Below, in pieces: positions 8,535 through 17,801 of a stretch of DNA of 64,000 nt. Position 1 is the stretch's first letter. Each line of letters opens with the position of its first letter. Source of the stretch: Egicoccus sp035462025 (GTDB lineage Bacteria > Actinomycetota > Nitriliruptoria > Nitriliruptorales > Nitriliruptoraceae); contig DATHUR010000181.1 of the NCBI GenBank assembly GCA_035462025.1, forward strand, positions 1 through 64,000. The letters run 5' to 3'. Under the pieces are notes generated by a model that saw nothing but the letters and a program-made list of their open reading frames with translations, was not told the origin of the DNA and did no database searches. Made by a program: the position numbers and the translations under genes.

Positions 8535-9908
8535 TCACAGCCATCGGCCCGGGTTGAGGATCCCCTGCGGATCGAGCGCGCGCTTGATCGAACGCATCAC
8601 CCCGACCGCCACGGGGCCCACCTCGCGTTCGAGGTGGCGCGCCTTGAGCCGGCCGACGCCGTGCTCGCCGGTGCAGGTCCCGCCGAGTTCGAGCGCGACG
8701 TCGATGATGTCGTCGAAGGCCTCGAGGGTGCGGGCCATCGCGTCGTCGTCGCCGTGCGGGACCAGGAACGTCGGGTGGAGGTTGCCGTCACCGGCATGGC
8801 CGAAGACGTACACGTCGGCGCCGCGGCGGGCGGCGGCGGCCTGGACCGCGTCGATCAGTTCGGGCAGTTTCGAGCGGGGGACGCCGATGTCCTCCCAGAC
8901 GGCGATGCCCCGCTGCTCGATCGCCGGGCCGGCCAGCCGGCGGGCCTGCAGCAACGCCTCGGCCTCGTCAGGGTCGTGGGTGACCGCGAGGTAGGTGGCG
9001 CCCGCCTGTTCGCACAGCTCGCCGATGCGGGCGATCTCCTCGGCGCGCTGGGCACCGGGGGCGTCCGACTGCGCGAGCAGCATCGCCGCACAGTCGCGGT
9101 CGAGCCCCATGCGCTTCCAGTCGTCGACCAGGCAGACCGTGCGCTGGTCCATGATCTCGAGCAACGACGGGGTCAGCCCGGACCGGGTGATCGCGGCCAC
9201 GGCTCGGCCCGCGGCGCCGAGGTCGCCGAAGAACGCGGCCATCGTGGCGGCCGCCTCGGGAGCGGGCCGCAGCCGCACCCGGGCGCGGGTCACGATGCCG
9301 AGCGTGCCCTCGGACCCGATCAGCAGCTGGGTCAGGTCGAGCCCGGCGACGCCCTTGATGGTCCGCCTGCCGGTCTCGAACACCGTGCCGTCGGCGAGCA
9401 CCACCTCGAGACCCAGCACGTAGTCGCGGGTGACCCCGTACTTGACGCAGCACAGGCCGCCGGCGTTGGTGGCGATGTTGCCGCCGATCGAGCAGAACGC
9501 CTTGCTGGCCGGGTCCGGCGGGTAGAACAGGCCGTGCTCTGCCGTGGCCACCGACAGGTCGGCGTTGAGCACGCCCGGCTCCACCACGGCCTGCTGGTCG
9601 TCCGGGAGGATCTCGAGGACCCGGTCCATGCGCTCGAGGCTGAGGATCAGCGAGCCGTCCATGGCGCTCGACCCGGCGCACAGACTCGAACCGGCGCCGC
9701 GGGGAACCACCGGGACGCCGTTGGCGGCGGCCACCTTCACCGCGGCCGAGACCTGTGCGGTGGTCTCGGCGAACGCGACCGCGCGGGGGTGACCCGGCGT
9801 GACCCAGGTGGTCCGGTCGTGCCGGTACGGCTCCATCAGGTCAGGATCGGTCAGGACCCGTGCGCCGCCCATCGCCTCGCCGAGCTGGTCGGCGAACCCG
9901 TCTCCCAC
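8535..9908 (-). CDS. FAD-linked oxidase, glycolate oxidase GlcD / D-lactate dehydrogenase type
   Basis: This 457-residue protein is a PCMH-type FAD oxidoreductase that oxidises a 2-hydroxy acid. It shows the FAD pyrophosphate loop VVPRGAGSSLCAGS near residue 70 and the GGNIATNAGGLCCVKYG stretch near 140. The C-terminal GTCTGEHGVGRLK motif near 413 carries catalytic histidine context. The GTG start has a strong GAGGAG ribosome-binding site 6 nt away. No GlcE or GlcF partner is encoded nearby, so D-lactate dehydrogenase is as likely as glycolate oxidase. Confidence 0.88.
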   Translation of the reverse strand: MGDGFADQLGEAMGGARVLTDPDLMEPYRHDRTTWVTPGHPRAVAFAETTAQVSAAVKVAAANGVPVVPRGAGSSLCAGSSAMDGSLILSLERMDRVLEILPDDQQAVVEPGVLNADLSVATAEHGLFYPPDPASKAFCSIGGNIATNAGGLCCVKYGVTRDYVLGLEVVLADGTVFETGRRTIKGVAGLDLTQLLIGSEGTLGIVTRARVRLRPAPEAAATMAAFFGDLGAAGRAVAAITRSGLTPSLLEIMDQRTVCLVDDWKRMGLDRDCAAMLLAQSDAPGAQRAEEIARIGELCEQAGATYLAVTHDPDEAEALLQARRLAGPAIEQRGIAVWEDIGVPRSKLPELIDAVQAAAARRGADVYVFGHAGDGNLHPTFLVPHGDDDAMARTLEAFDDIIDVALELGGTCTGEHGVGRLKARHLEREVGPVAVGVMRSIKRALDPQGILNPGRWL

Positions 9909-9977
9909 GGCCGACTCCTCCCGACAGCGGCGCGCGCGATCCTACGCGTCCCGGGAGGGGTCGTTCGGTGGGTCGGG

Positions 9978-12900
9978 TCAGCTGGTCAACTCGTCGATGT
10001 AGTCGTAGGCGCGCATGATGAACGCGGCCATCTGGTCACGCCGGGTGTGGTCGCCCGGTCCGTAGCGGCCGTCGCCGTAGCCGACGCTGATTCCCTGCTC
10101 ACCCAGGGCATCGATCGCGGCGCGGTGGACGTTGTTCGACGGCACGTCCGGGAACAGTCCCGACCTGCGGGCGGCCGGCGGCTGCGAGCCGTCCACGAGC
10201 CCGTTGTCGACGTAGTCGATCGCACGGGCGATGAACGACGCCATCTGGGCCCGGGTCACCTCGGAGCCCGGCTCGTAGCGGCCGCTGCTGCGACCCTGGA
10301 CGACCCCGGCCCGCGCCAGCTTGTGGATGCTCTCCCAGTGCACGCTCTGCCGACCGACGTCGTCGAACTTGCTCTGCGCCGCCGGCAGGTCACGTTCGAG
10401 TTCGATCAGGTTGGCGATGAAGGTCGCCATCTGGGCCCGGGTGACGCTGCGGGGCGACCGGTAGGTCCGATCGGGATACCCCTGGGCGATGCCGTGTTCG
10501 GTCATGCACAGCACGTTGCGGTAGTGGGGGTTGGACGACTGCACGTCCGAGTAGGGGTTGACGTACAGGGCCGACTCGCTGCAGACACGGTCCGTGCCGC
10601 GGGCGACGAGTGCGGTGACGGCGAGGCTGCCGACGCCCTGGCTGAACACGCGTGCACGCGGGGCGGCCGGGTCGTCGACCCCGCGCTGGTCCCACAGGTG
10701 CTGCCAGGTCTGCGCCCGCTGGTCGGCCGTCTCGGCGTCCTCCCAGTAGCCGGGCCCGAAGATGCGGTCGACCTGGACCCGCGCCTGCCGGTCGGGGAAG
10801 GTCGGCGTGCCGTAGCCCACCAACGACGCGCCACCGGCAACGCCGCCGTCGATCGCCACGACCCGGTAGTAGTACGTCGTGCCGACGTTCACCTGTCGAT
10901 CGACGAAGCACCGCCCGCTGTGGCTGGCTCCGGGCCAGCTCGGCACGTTCGGCGCCTGGCAGGCGGCGCCGGCGGTCTGGGTGATCCGCGTGGCCGTCCC
11001 GGTCGTGAACGACGGGTCGGTCGAACGGTGGATGGCGTAGCCGTCGGCGCCGGCGACCGGATCCCACGCGATGCGCAGTTCGTCCTGGAGGTCGGTGACG
11101 CGCACGTTCTGGGGTGCGTCGACGTCGGCGAGCACGTCATCGGCGGCTTCGGGGATCCCGAACATCGAGGGGGTCGACGCCGCGCCGTAGAAGGCCGTCA
11201 GACCCGGCCCGGTGTCGACGAATACCGGCGAGACCTGGATCTGCAGGCTGTCCTGGAAGCTCCCCCGCACGAAGACGGTGGTGGTGTTGCGGACGGGGGT
11301 GGCGCCCGGGCCGACCGTCAACTCGACCTCCTGGCGCGCCACGACCCGGTCGGGTTGGTCGCCACCGTCGTCGGGGTCGGGATCGGCGAAGACCGTGACC
11401 TGCGCGGTCACGCCGAGCACCTGCCCCGTCGGGTTGGGGGTGCTCCACCACCAGTCGAACTGGAGGTTGCCGTCGATCTGCCCGGTGTAATCGCCGTGCC
11501 AGGTGATGGCGAGCGGGTTGAACGGCTGGTCGTCGTTGGCGACGGAGGTGGTCGCGGTCTGGGTGGCCGGCGGCTCCCCGGTGGGCTCTTCGGCTCCGAA
11601 CGTGCCCTCCATGGCCACCGCATCGAGCGGGCTGCCCTGGAAGAACCGTTCCTCGGCGATCTCCACCTCGGCCTCGGCGGCGTCGGTCTGGGTCCGTGGT
11701 GCGGCCCAGGTGGTCACGCCCTCGAGCGGCTGCGGGTAGCCGGCGGTGCCCTCGAGTTCGACCGTGTCGTCGCCGGCCGCGCCCCGCTGGATCCGGGTCG
11801 TCGGCAGGTTGGCGACCTGGGTCGCGTTGACCTCGACGTCGTAGCTGAAGCCCTCGGCGCGCTCGGTCGCCTCGGTGTTGTCGTTGTCCTGGCACGGCTG
11901 CACGGTGCCGCCCGTGCGGTGGGTCACGCGTAGCGACCAGTCACCGTTCTCGGGCGCGGCGACCGACACCGACCGGCTGGTCGCGGGCGGTCCGACGTCG
12001 TCGATGATCGCGTCGGTGTGCACCAGGCCGGCCGACTCCGCGACCGGATACGTGCGGGTCGGGCCGGGCTCGTCGGTGGAGTCGGCCGGGTCGTGCCCCG
12101 GCCGGAACAGTTCGAGGTAGAGGTTCGCCTCGGGGTGGTAGGCGCCCCACTCGACGTCGACCGTCAGTTCGTGGACGCCGGACGGCACCGCGAACGTGGT
12201 GACGCCGGCTTCCTCCTTGAGGGTGTAGCTGCCGGCACCCGCGCAGCCGACCTGCTCGCCGACGAGCGTGTCACCGCCGGGGTGCTTGCCGCTGACGTAG
12301 TTCGGGGCCGGCGTGCCGACCGGGATCCAGGCGGGCTCGGTCTGGCCGTCGCCGTCGTAGGTCAACGCGAGTTCGATCGCGGCGGGGACGTCGAGCCGGC
12401 CCGCGCCCTGCTGCTCGGCGGGGTGGCCCGGCAGCGGGGCGGCGGAGCGCTCGAGGATGTCGAGCAGTTCGTCGGCGCTGGGGTCACGGTTGTGTGCGTC
12501 GCGGAACGCCTCGGCCACCAGTGCGGCGGCACCCGTGACGTGCGGCGCGGACATCGAGGTGCCCTGCAACGGCTCGTAGCAGCCCGAGGGGTTGGGGGTC
12601 CCCGCCCGGCAGGTCGCGGCGTTGGCGCTCATCGCGTTGATGACCGCGCCGGGGGCCACGATCCCGGGGCGGTAGACACCGATGTCGAACGCCCGCGCGA
12701 GACGGCGGTCGTGGTTGTCGTAGGCGATGGTCTCGTCGTCGGCACCTGGGTGCGGCGCCGCAGGGCGGCCGACCGAGGAGAACGCGGTGATGCCGTCGGT
12801 CTTGGTCGAGGCACCGACGCACAGCACGTACGGGCTCAGGCACTGCACCCCGAGGGTGTTGTCGTCCGGGCCGGAGTTGCCGGCGCTGAAGACCGGCAGC

Positions 12901-13799
12901 ATGCCGACCTCGTTGGCGCGCTGGTAGGCGATCGCCTGCGGGTCGTCGGGGTTGTAGTCGCCGCCGATACCGCCACCGAAGCTGTTGTTGATCGCCACGA
13001 TGTCGTTCTCGCCCGACTCCTTCTTGGCGATGAGGTCGTCGTAGGCGGCCAGGATGTCGGTGTTGAGCAGCGATGCGGCGACGTTCGCGGCGTAACTGCG
13101 GATGCGGGCGTCGGGCGCCATGCCGACCGTGGCGTGGGGGTCCTCGCGGCCGCCGGTCGCCGCGCCCGTGCCGGCCATGGTGCCCGCGACGTGGGTGCCG
13201 TGGCCGTTGTCGTCGACTGCGGAGGCCGTGTCGGTGGTGCACACGACCATGCCGAGTGTCCCGGTCGCGCTGGCGTTGCAGAATTCGAGCAGGTTGCCGT
13301 AGTCGTAGTGGGTCCCGTCCGCGCCCGTGTCCACCACGCCGAGTTCGACGCCCTCGCCGGTGTAGCCGTGGTCCTCCCAGACCTCGCGGGCACCGGTCAC
13401 CCAGGTCGACTCCTGCATGTGCAGTTCGAGCTCCTCCTGCGCCCAGACGCTGCGGACCTCGTCCATGTCGCGCAGGGTCAGCAGTTGTGCCCCGGTGAGG
13501 TCCTCGACCAGCAGCATCGACAGCGCTTCGAGGCGGACGCCGGTGACGCCGGCCGCCTCGACCGCGGCCAGACCGGACGGCCCGTGCGCGCTCACCACGG
13601 CGGTCGCCGTGGTGCCGAGCGGCGTTCCACCGGGCGACAACAGTTCGCCGGCCAGCGCCGAATCCACGGCGGTCGGCCGCGGCGACGCCGTTGAGGTGGC
13701 GTTCGCTGGTGGCGGCGCCGCCGCCAGCAACGCCAGGATGAGGGCGAGGGCCGTGACGATCGAGACGATGGCGGCCGTGGGCGACGACGCGGTACGCAT
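9978..13799 (-). CDS. Secreted S8 subtilisin-like serine protease with three C-terminal SLH domains
   Basis: This 1273-residue protein starts with a signal peptide (hydrophobic core about residues 10-28, ANA cleavage site near 34). An inhibitor-I9-like propeptide follows, then the S8 catalytic domain with Asp about 157 (VVDTGADGTH), His about 200 (NGHGTHVAG), oxyanion Asn in FSAGNSG and Ser about 415 (GTSMSAPH). Beta-sandwich and fibronectin-like regions follow. The last 200 residues form three S-layer homology repeats (for example GYPDRTYRSPRSVTRAQM and GYGDGRYGPGDHTRRDQM). SLH domains bind secondary cell-wall polymers, so the protease is probably displayed on the surface. The ATG has GGAG 8 nt upstream, inside a hairpin. 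Confidence 0.93.
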   Translation of the reverse strand: MRTASSPTAAIVSIVTALALILALLAAAPPPANATSTASPRPTAVDSALAGELLSPGGTPLGTTATAVVSAHGPSGLAAVEAAGVTGVRLEALSMLLVEDLTGAQLLTLRDMDEVRSVWAQEELELHMQESTWVTGAREVWEDHGYTGEGVELGVVDTGADGTHYDYGNLLEFCNASATGTLGMVVCTTDTASAVDDNGHGTHVAGTMAGTGAATGGREDPHATVGMAPDARIRSYAANVAASLLNTDILAAYDDLIAKKESGENDIVAINNSFGGGIGGDYNPDDPQAIAYQRANEVGMLPVFSAGNSGPDDNTLGVQCLSPYVLCVGASTKTDGITAFSSVGRPAAPHPGADDETIAYDNHDRRLARAFDIGVYRPGIVAPGAVINAMSANAATCRAGTPNPSGCYEPLQGTSMSAPHVTGAAALVAEAFRDAHNRDPSADELLDILERSAAPLPGHPAEQQGAGRLDVPAAIELALTYDGDGQTEPAWIPVGTPAPNYVSGKHPGGDTLVGEQVGCAGAGSYTLKEEAGVTTFAVPSGVHELTVDVEWGAYHPEANLYLELFRPGHDPADSTDEPGPTRTYPVAESAGLVHTDAIIDDVGPPATSRSVSVAAPENGDWSLRVTHRTGGTVQPCQDNDNTEATERAEGFSYDVEVNATQVANLPTTRIQRGAAGDDTVELEGTAGYPQPLEGVTTWAAPRTQTDAAEAEVEIAEERFFQGSPLDAVAMEGTFGAEEPTGEPPATQTATTSVANDDQPFNPLAITWHGDYTGQIDGNLQFDWWWSTPNPTGQVLGVTAQVTVFADPDPDDGGDQPDRVVARQEVELTVGPGATPVRNTTTVFVRGSFQDSLQIQVSPVFVDTGPGLTAFYGAASTPSMFGIPEAADDVLADVDAPQNVRVTDLQDELRIAWDPVAGADGYAIHRSTDPSFTTGTATRITQTAGAACQAPNVPSWPGASHSGRCFVDRQVNVGTTYYYRVVAIDGGVAGGASLVGYGTPTFPDRQARVQVDRIFGPGYWEDAETADQRAQTWQHLWDQRGVDDPAAPRARVFSQGVGSLAVTALVARGTDRVCSESALYVNPYSDVQSSNPHYRNVLCMTEHGIAQGYPDRTYRSPRSVTRAQMATFIANLIELERDLPAAQSKFDDVGRQSVHWESIHKLARAGVVQGRSSGRYEPGSEVTRAQMASFIARAIDYVDNGLVDGSQPPAARRSGLFPDVPSNNVHRAAIDALGEQGISVGYGDGRYGPGDHTRRDQMAAFIMRAYDYIDELTS

Positions 13800-13805
13800 G
13801 ATTCA

Positions 13806-13829
13806 CTCTCCGGCGGGAGACGCGGAGAG
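13806..13829 (-). promoter_or_regulatory. Hairpin sequestering the ribosome-binding site of the S8-SLH protease gene
   Basis: On the minus strand CTCTCCG is followed by a 10-nt loop and CGGAGAG, giving a perfect 7-bp stem. The 3' arm is the Shine-Dalgarno sequence itself and ends 6 nt before the ATG at 13799. Such a stem would block initiation until opened. No T-tract follows, so a terminator is unlikely. Confidence 0.45.
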
Positions 13830-13996
13830 GTCGCCCGTTGACCCCCCGTGTTCGCCGGCTCGGGCGTTGGTTCCTGCCGCGCCGCGCCGGGGGCGCACAC
13901 CCGTCGCCACCATCGCGTGAGTCCCCGCGGCTACCCTCGCGCACCAATCCCGCAGCGCACGTGCTGGCGTCGGCCCGTGTGCGCTGGCAGGGTCCC

Positions 13997-14069
13997 GCCC
14001 CCGTAGCTCAGTGGATAGAGCGTCGGTTTCCTAAACCGTGCGTCGCAAGTTCGATTCTTGCCGGGGGCG
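13997..14069 (+). tRNA. tRNA-Arg (anticodon CCT)
   Basis: The 73-nt gene folds as a cloverleaf. The acceptor stem is GCCCCCG/CGGGGGC, the D stem GCTC/GAGC, the anticodon loop TTCCTAA with anticodon CCT, the variable loop GCGTC, and the T stem GCAAG with loop TTCGATT. It should read AGG codons. The outermost anticodon-stem pair is a T-T mismatch. The 3' CCA is not encoded and must be added after transcription. Confidence 0.95.
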
Positions 14070-14088
14070 CCCAGTCCGGACACGCAGC

Positions 14089-14427
14089 TCAGGAGAGCGG
14101 GTCGAACATGATCTCGCGGACCTCCTGCGGGCAGCGGCAGGCCGCAGCGATCCTGGCCGCCCACGACAGCGCCTCCTCGCGGGACGACACCTCGATGACC
14201 GAGAACCCGCCGACGACCGCCTTCGTCTCGGGGAACGGGCCGTCCGTGACCGTCCCGTCCGTGTCGACGATGCTGGCCTGTTGACGCTCCAGTCCACCGC
14301 CGAAGATCCATACACCCGCCTCCTTGGCGGCCGCGACCACGGCGTGTGAGTCCTCGTCGGCCGCGGTGAGGTCGCCCTCGAGGTGGTCCATGGCGCCGTC
14401 GTCGAACGAGATCAGGTAGCGCGGCAT
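14089..14427 (-). CDS. YCII-related domain protein
   Basis: This 112-residue protein matches the YCII/DGPF family of small dimeric alpha-beta barrel proteins. It begins with the strand MPRYLISFDDG and contains the family-typical DGTVTDGPFPETKAVVGGF segment around residue 55. Family members are often found near ECF sigma factors, but none is adjacent here. The biochemical role is unknown. The gene ends 20 bp past the tRNA-Arg and is convergent with it. Confidence 0.88.
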   Translation of the reverse strand: MPRYLISFDDGAMDHLEGDLTAADEDSHAVVAAAKEAGVWIFGGGLERQQASIVDTDGTVTDGPFPETKAVVGGFSVIEVSSREEALSWAARIAAACRCPQEVREIMFDPLS

Positions 14428-14499
14428 GCTCGTGTCCTTGTCCGGGCGCCGGACGGCGCCGTTGATCGGTTCAGCGCAGACACCGGTGAACGGCGGAAC

Positions 14500-15582
14500 T
14501 CATCGCTCGAGCCGGCGGGCGCCGTCCGCGGCGCGGCAGCGGTGGACCTGCAGCCGGCGGCCCGGGAAGTCGCGCGAGTAGCCGTCGGCCAACGCCGCTT
14601 CGACCTGTTCGACCCGGTCATCGAGCACCATGGCGATGATGGCGCCGCCGAAGCCGCCGCCGGTCATGCGTGCCGCCGTCGCGCCGCCGACGACGGCGAG
14701 GTCGACCAGTCGGTCGAGTTCGGGGATGGTCACCTCGTAGTCGTCGCGCAGGCTGGCGTGACCGGCGGCGAACAGCCGACCGAGGTCGTCGAGACGCCCG
14801 TCGGCGAGCGCCGACTCGGTCTGGCGCACGCGCTCGTTCTCGGTGACGACGTGGCGGAGCCGGCGCGCCGGGATCTCGTCGAGTCCGGCGAGCAGGTCGT
14901 CGAGGTCCTCGACGCCGACCTCGCAGGGACGCCTGCCGTCCAGCACGTGGAGCGCCTGGCCGAGCTCCGCCGACCGCCGCGCGTAGCCGGACGTCTCGAG
15001 CTGCCGCCGCACACCCGAGTCGGCGATCAGCAGCACGTGGTCGGCCGGCAGCGGCACGTAGCGGTACTCGAGCGTGCCGCAGTCGAGCAGCACCGCGTGG
15101 CCGGCGCGCCCGAGCACGGACGCCGCCTGGTCCATGATCCCGCTCGGCACGCCGACGGCGCGGTGCTCGGCACGCCGGCAGGCGGCGGCGAGGTCCAGCG
15201 GGGCGAGGTCGAGGTCCGCGGCGGCTGTCAGCGCGGTGGCCAGCACGACCTCGAGCGCGGCCGACGACGACAGGCCCGCGCCCTGCGGGAGGTCGCTGCG
15301 CAGTTCGCCGCGCATGCCGACCGGCGGACGACCGAGGTCGGCGAGTTCGGCGGCGACGGCGGCGACGAACCGGCCCCACCCCTGCGCCGGCACCTCGCTG
15401 CCGTCGGCGCGAACCCGCACCTCGCCCTCGGCGTCGGCGGACGACAGCACGATCTGGTCGCCGCCGAGGTCGGCGTCGAGCGTCACGCCGCGGTCGATCG
15501 CGACCGGCAGGACCAGCCCGTCGGTGTGGTCGGTGTGCTCGCCGATCAGGTTGGCCCGACCGGGGGCGAAGAAGCGCGGCAC
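14500..15582 (-). CDS. galK: Galactokinase
   Basis: This 360-residue GHMP kinase phosphorylates galactose to galactose-1-phosphate. The galactokinase signature GRANLIGEHTDHTDG is at residues 8-22, the ATP-binding LPQGAGLSSSAA motif near 95 and the third GHMP motif GGGFGGAII near 307. The start is a GTG. It is divergent from galE and galT across 83 bp, so the three genes complete the Leloir pathway from a shared control region. Confidence 0.95.
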   Translation of the reverse strand: MPRFFAPGRANLIGEHTDHTDGLVLPVAIDRGVTLDADLGGDQIVLSSADAEGEVRVRADGSEVPAQGWGRFVAAVAAELADLGRPPVGMRGELRSDLPQGAGLSSSAALEVVLATALTAAADLDLAPLDLAAACRRAEHRAVGVPSGIMDQAASVLGRAGHAVLLDCGTLEYRYVPLPADHVLLIADSGVRRQLETSGYARRSAELGQALHVLDGRRPCEVGVEDLDDLLAGLDEIPARRLRHVVTENERVRQTESALADGRLDDLGRLFAAGHASLRDDYEVTIPELDRLVDLAVVGGATAARMTGGGFGGAIIAMVLDDRVEQVEAALADGYSRDFPGRRLQVHRCRAADGARRLER

Positions 15583-15611
15583 GTCGTTGGCCCTGACTGT
15601 CCGACACGGCG

Positions 15612-15617
15612 TAGGGT
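15612..15617 (+). promoter_or_regulatory. Candidate -10 box for galE-galT
   Basis: TAGGGT fits the TAnnnT pattern and lies 49 nt before the galE ATG in the galK-galE divergent gap. No clear -35 was seen. Confidence 0.3.
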
Positions 15618-15665
15618 TCGGCCGCGCGACGGTACCCCGAGCCCGACCGAGTGGAGTCGTTGAAG

Positions 15666-16637
15666 ATGCGGTTGCTGGTCACCGGCGGAGCCGGGTTCAT
15701 CGGCGCGACCACCGCCGCGGCGCTACTCGACGCCGGGCACGAGGTGACCGTCGTCGACGACCTGTCCTCCGGCCACCGCGACGCGGTGCCCAGTGACGCC
15801 GACTTCCACCGGGCCGACATCACCGACGCGGACGCCGTGCGCCCGATCGTCGCCGACGGTGGGTTCGACGGGTGCCTCCACTTCGCTGCGCTGATCGAGG
15901 CGGGCGAGTCCATGCGCGCGCCGGAACGTTTCTTCTCGGTCAACACCGGCGGCAGCGCCACGCTGTTGCAGGTGCTGCTCGAGCACGGCGTCGGACGGTT
16001 CGTGCTGTCGTCCACCGCCGCCGTCTACGGCGAGCCCGAACGCACCCCCATCGACGAAGGGCATCCCCTGCAGCCGACCAACGCGTACGGCGAGTCGAAG
16101 CTGCTGGTCGAGCGCATGCTGGCCTGGCACCACCGCATCCACGGTCTGCGGGTCGCGAGCCTGCGCTACTTCAACGCTGCCGGCGCGACCCCCGGCCGGC
16201 CGGAGCGCCACGACCCCGAGACCCACCTCGTGCCGTTGGTCCTGCAGGTCGCCGCCGGCCGCCGCGAGCGCGTCTCGGTGTTCGGCACCGACTACGCCAC
16301 CCCCGACGGCACGGCGGTGCGCGACTACGTCCACGTCGCCGACCTCGCCGACGCCCACGTCCTCGCCGTCGAGGCGCTCGACGAGCACCCGACCCTCACG
16401 TGCAACCTCGGCAGCGGCCGCGGCTACAGCGTCCGCGAGGTGATCGAGACCGCCCGCGAGGTGACCGGCCACGCCATCCCCGCCGACGACGCCGCCCGCC
16501 GCGAGGGTGACCCGGCCGTGCTGGTCGCATCGGCCGACCGCGCCCGAGCGCTGCTGGACTGGCAACCGCGGCGCACCGACCTCGCGACGATGATCGGCGA
16601 CGCCTGGCGGGAGTCCGGCGCGGCGGTGCGGGCATGA
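15666..16637 (+). CDS. galE: UDP-glucose 4-epimerase
   Basis: This 323-residue extended short-chain dehydrogenase interconverts UDP-galactose and UDP-glucose. The NAD-binding motif TGGAGFIG is at the N-terminus, the catalytic Ser lies in LSSTAAVYG near residue 117 and the YxxxK pair is in AYGESK near 140. The RYFNAAGA and VRDYVHVADLA segments are typical of GalE. The ATG at 15666 is preferred over an upstream GTG because GGAG lies 9 nt before it. It overlaps galT by an ATGA. Confidence 0.95.
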   Translation: MRLLVTGGAGFIGATTAAALLDAGHEVTVVDDLSSGHRDAVPSDADFHRADITDADAVRPIVADGGFDGCLHFAALIEAGESMRAPERFFSVNTGGSATLLQVLLEHGVGRFVLSSTAAVYGEPERTPIDEGHPLQPTNAYGESKLLVERMLAWHHRIHGLRVASLRYFNAAGATPGRPERHDPETHLVPLVLQVAAGRRERVSVFGTDYATPDGTAVRDYVHVADLADAHVLAVEALDEHPTLTCNLGSGRGYSVREVIETAREVTGHAIPADDAARREGDPAVLVASADRARALLDWQPRRTDLATMIGDAWRESGAAVRA

Positions 16638-17776
16638 ACAGCGAACAGGTCCCTCGCACGACGCTGCGCCATCCCGACGGTCGCTACCTACTGCTGTACG
16701 GCGAGCGCGGCGGCGACGAACTGCCGCCGCTGCCGGTCGGCGACCACCCGGCCCTCCACCTGCGCTGGAACGCACTGGACGCCCGCTGGACCGCCATCTC
16801 CCCCGCCCGCAACACGCGGCCACAGACGGCGCCGACGGCGGACAGCGCCGACGCCGCACCGCCCGCGTGCCCGCTGTGCCCCGGCGGCCCGGAGGTCCCC
16901 TTCGCCTACGAGGCGGCCGTCTTCGAGAACCGGTTCCCGACCCTGCTGGCCGACCCCCCGCCGGCGCCATCGCTCGACGGGGTGACCGCCCCGTCGGTCG
17001 GCCGCTGCGAGGTCGTGCTCTACACGCCCACGCACACCGGGTCACTGGCCACGCTCGAGCCCCGCGAACTCGCCCGGGTCATCGCGATCTGGGCGGACCG
17101 CTCGCAGGCGCTGTGGGCGTCCCCCGACCACCGTCACGTGCTGGTGTTCGAGAACCGTGGCGAGGGCGTGGGCGCCACACTCGCGCATCCGCACGGCCAG
17201 ATCTACGCGCTCGGCCACGTCCCGCTGCTGGTGCGCAACCGGATCGAGGCGCTCGCACGGCACCGCGCGCGCGAGGGCGACTGCCTCAGCTGTGACGTCG
17301 TCGCGCGCGACACGGCGAGCGACCGCGTCCTGCTCGACCTGCCCGGGTTCGTGGTGGCCGTGCCGTTCGCCCCGGACTGGCCGTACGAGATCCACGTCCG
17401 GGCAAAGCGCCACGGGGTCAGGCGGATGCACGACCTCGACGCGGCCGAGCGCCGGGACCTCGCCATCGCCCTGCGCGACGTCGTCGGCCGCTACGACCGG
17501 CTGTTCGACGAACCGATGGCGTACATGATGGTGTGCCAGCAGGCACCCGCCGCGGACGACGGCGCCCCGGCGCAGGACTGGCACCTCGGCTTCGAGTTCC
17601 TGCCGCCAAACCGCGCGGCGGACCGGACCAAAGTGCGCGCGTCGGTCGAGACCTCGACCGGGCTGTTCATCAACGACACCGTGCCCGAGACGTGCGCGGC
17701 GCTGCTTGCCCAGGTGCGTACGGACGCCCTCGACGTGGCCGACGCCTTCCCGGCCGTCACCGTCGTTCGGGACTGA
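16634..17776 (+). CDS. galT: Galactose-1-phosphate uridylyltransferase
   Basis: This 380-residue HIT-superfamily enzyme transfers UMP between UDP-glucose and galactose-1-phosphate. The active-site HPHGQ motif is near residue 184. The CPLC pair near 78 is a candidate zinc site, and a C-terminal HLGFEFLPPNR segment is present. The ATG overlaps the galE stop, so the genes are probably translationally coupled. With galK on the other strand this is a full Leloir set. Confidence 0.95.
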   Translation: MNSEQVPRTTLRHPDGRYLLLYGERGGDELPPLPVGDHPALHLRWNALDARWTAISPARNTRPQTAPTADSADAAPPACPLCPGGPEVPFAYEAAVFENRFPTLLADPPPAPSLDGVTAPSVGRCEVVLYTPTHTGSLATLEPRELARVIAIWADRSQALWASPDHRHVLVFENRGEGVGATLAHPHGQIYALGHVPLLVRNRIEALARHRAREGDCLSCDVVARDTASDRVLLDLPGFVVAVPFAPDWPYEIHVRAKRHGVRRMHDLDAAERRDLAIALRDVVGRYDRLFDEPMAYMMVCQQAPAADDGAPAQDWHLGFEFLPPNRAADRTKVRASVETSTGLFINDTVPETCAALLAQVRTDALDVADAFPAVTVVRD

Positions 17777-17801
17777 CCGGGCGACGCCGACCAGGCGGGC
17801 G

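Noticed and set aside
8511..11933. A 1140-residue plus-strand frame across the FAD oxidase and S8 protease genes
   Set aside because: It runs antisense through two clear conserved genes; long open shadows are expected at this G+C content.
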